Assembly: GCA_003164305.1 (NCBI GenBank)
Contig: PLSZ01000318.1
Coordinates: forward strand, 312 to 14,752
DNA from: Acetobacteraceae bacterium
GTDB lineage: Bacteria; Pseudomonadota; Alphaproteobacteria; Acetobacterales; Acetobacteraceae
DNA: 14,441 nt
Direction: 5' to 3'
The position numbers and the translations under genes were made by a program. Shown here in pieces: positions 14,007 to 14,441 of the stretch. Within the stretch, counting starts at the first letter, position 1. The number at the start of each line of letters is the position of its first letter. The notes below the pieces were generated by a model, which saw only the letters and a list, made by a program, of their open reading frames with translations, was not told the origin of the DNA and did not search any database.

Positions 14007-14108
14007 AAATTCGTAAATTGACTTCCTTTTGGCGGATGGTCGCCACCGGCCGAGGCGGAACCAACCGCGACCGCCGAGCCGTACGCCATTCCTGGCCCAA
14101 TGCCCCTT

Positions 14109-14124
14109 GGGCACACGGATTGCT
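14109..14124 (+). promoter_or_regulatory. Sigma-54-type promoter of the FMN monooxygenase gene
   Basis: GGGCACACGGATTGCT matches TGGCACGNNNNTTGCW at all but two defined positions, with intact GGCAC at -24, TTGCT at -12 and the GG-N10-GC spacing. The start of transcription would be near 14135, about 30 bases before the ATG at 14165. It is the third such element in the window correctly placed before a metabolic gene. Confidence 0.65.
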
Positions 14125-14164
14125 TACGATAATCCGCATTCCTCCTTTCGCCGGACCCAGCCGC

Positions 14165-14441
14165 ATGTCCTCCAAACCCTTCCATCTCGCCTGGTTCCTC
14201 CAAGGCTCCAGCGTTCAGGCCTGGGGGGAGCCCTGGACCGGCCACATCGGCACCACCTGGGAACAACCGACGCTGTTCCTCGACATGGCCCGCTGCCTGG
14301 AGCGCGCCTGTTTCGACTATCTCCTGCTGGAGGACAGTTCGTATGTGGGCGAAAGCTGGGGCGGTTCCACCGAACTTTATTTAAAGAACGGCATTGCCGT
14401 GCCGCGGCAGGATCCCTCGGTGGTCGCCGCGCTGATGACCC
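14165..14441 (+). CDS. NtaA/SnaA/DszA-family FMN-dependent monooxygenase, 3' end outside window
   Basis: Only the first 92 residues are present. The start MSSKPFHLAWFLQGSSVQAW, followed by TTWEQPTLFLDMARCLERACFDYLLLEDSSYVGESW, split here as TTWEQPTLFLDMARCLE and RACFDYLLLEDSSYVGESW, is the opening strand-helix-strand of the luciferase-like TIM barrel in the nitrilotriacetate monooxygenase subgroup. These two-component enzymes take reduced FMN from a separate reductase and oxidise nitrogen- or sulfur-containing organic compounds (nitrilotriacetate, EDTA, sulfones; RutA is a pyrimidine-cleaving relative). The ATG at 14165 is the first plausible start; the ribosome site is weak. Divergent from the OFA-family transporter and with its own sigma-54-type promoter, it fits an import-and-oxidise pair for a nitrogen source. 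The substrate cannot be told from this part. Confidence 0.88.
   Translation, partial: MSSKPFHLAWFLQGSSVQAWGEPWTGHIGTTWEQPTLFLDMARCLERACFDYLLLEDSSYVGESWGGSTELYLKNGIAVPRQDPSVVAALMT

Noticed and set aside
13569..14114. N-terminal extension of the MFS transporter by 182 codons
   Set aside because: The extension translates the inverted repeat and promoter region and is not OFA-like; the ATG at 13568 has GGAG at the right distance and matches OxlT length.
1..14441. CRISPR array, IS element, prophage or defence system
   Set aside because: No regularly spaced repeats, transposase, integrase or phage structural genes seen; the Uma2 gene is a common singleton and not evidence of a defence island by itself.

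Overview
The window reads as GC-rich DNA of an alphaproteobacterium, probably of the Rhodospirillales/Acetobacteraceae type. This rests on high-GC third positions, the mix of gene families, and a 'YL..NPDV...P..HFL..G' sequence module common in that group. The genus cannot be named from the sequence. It looks like catabolic/accessory chromosome: short operons, few housekeeping genes, and no phage, IS or CRISPR machinery.

Left part (1-3625, all +). The 3' part of a fatty-acyl-CoA-synthetase-type AMP-forming ligase is followed 14 bases later by a two-domain VOC (glyoxalase/dioxygenase fold) protein, apparently one operon. A radical SAM protein and an overlapping SPASM-domain gene come next. Together they look like one radical SAM/SPASM enzyme split into two reading frames, in a block of visibly lower GC.

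Middle part (3650-7248). An amidase-signature hydrolase and a 71-residue GatC/AtzG-like partner run on the minus strand, translationally coupled. Divergent from them is pobA (4-hydroxybenzoate 3-monooxygenase). The 115-bp gap between them carries three copies of a CA[T/C]AATTG motif. A Uma2-family gene follows pobA.

Nitrogen operon (7431-10997, +). A near-consensus sigma-54 promoter precedes atzF (allophanate hydrolase), atzG (small adaptor) and atzE (amidase). This is the lower cyanurate/biuret-type pathway, which ends in ammonia and CO2. No cyanuric acid hydrolase gene is in the window.

Right part (11119-14441). A papain-like cysteine-peptidase-fold protein has a CRP-like site upstream. 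A convergent intergenic region follows, then an oxalate/formate-antiporter-family MFS transporter (minus) and the start of an NtaA/SnaA-type FMN monooxygenase (+). The last two are divergent, and each has its own sigma-54-type promoter; a 132-bp imperfect inverted repeat lies between them.

The strongest overall reading is that atzFGE, the transporter and the flavin monooxygenase form a sigma-54 (nitrogen-limitation) set: import a nitrogenous organic compound, oxidise it, and release ammonia. The substrate is unknown. The second amidase with a GatC-like partner and the split radical SAM/SPASM pair are the other features most worth attention.
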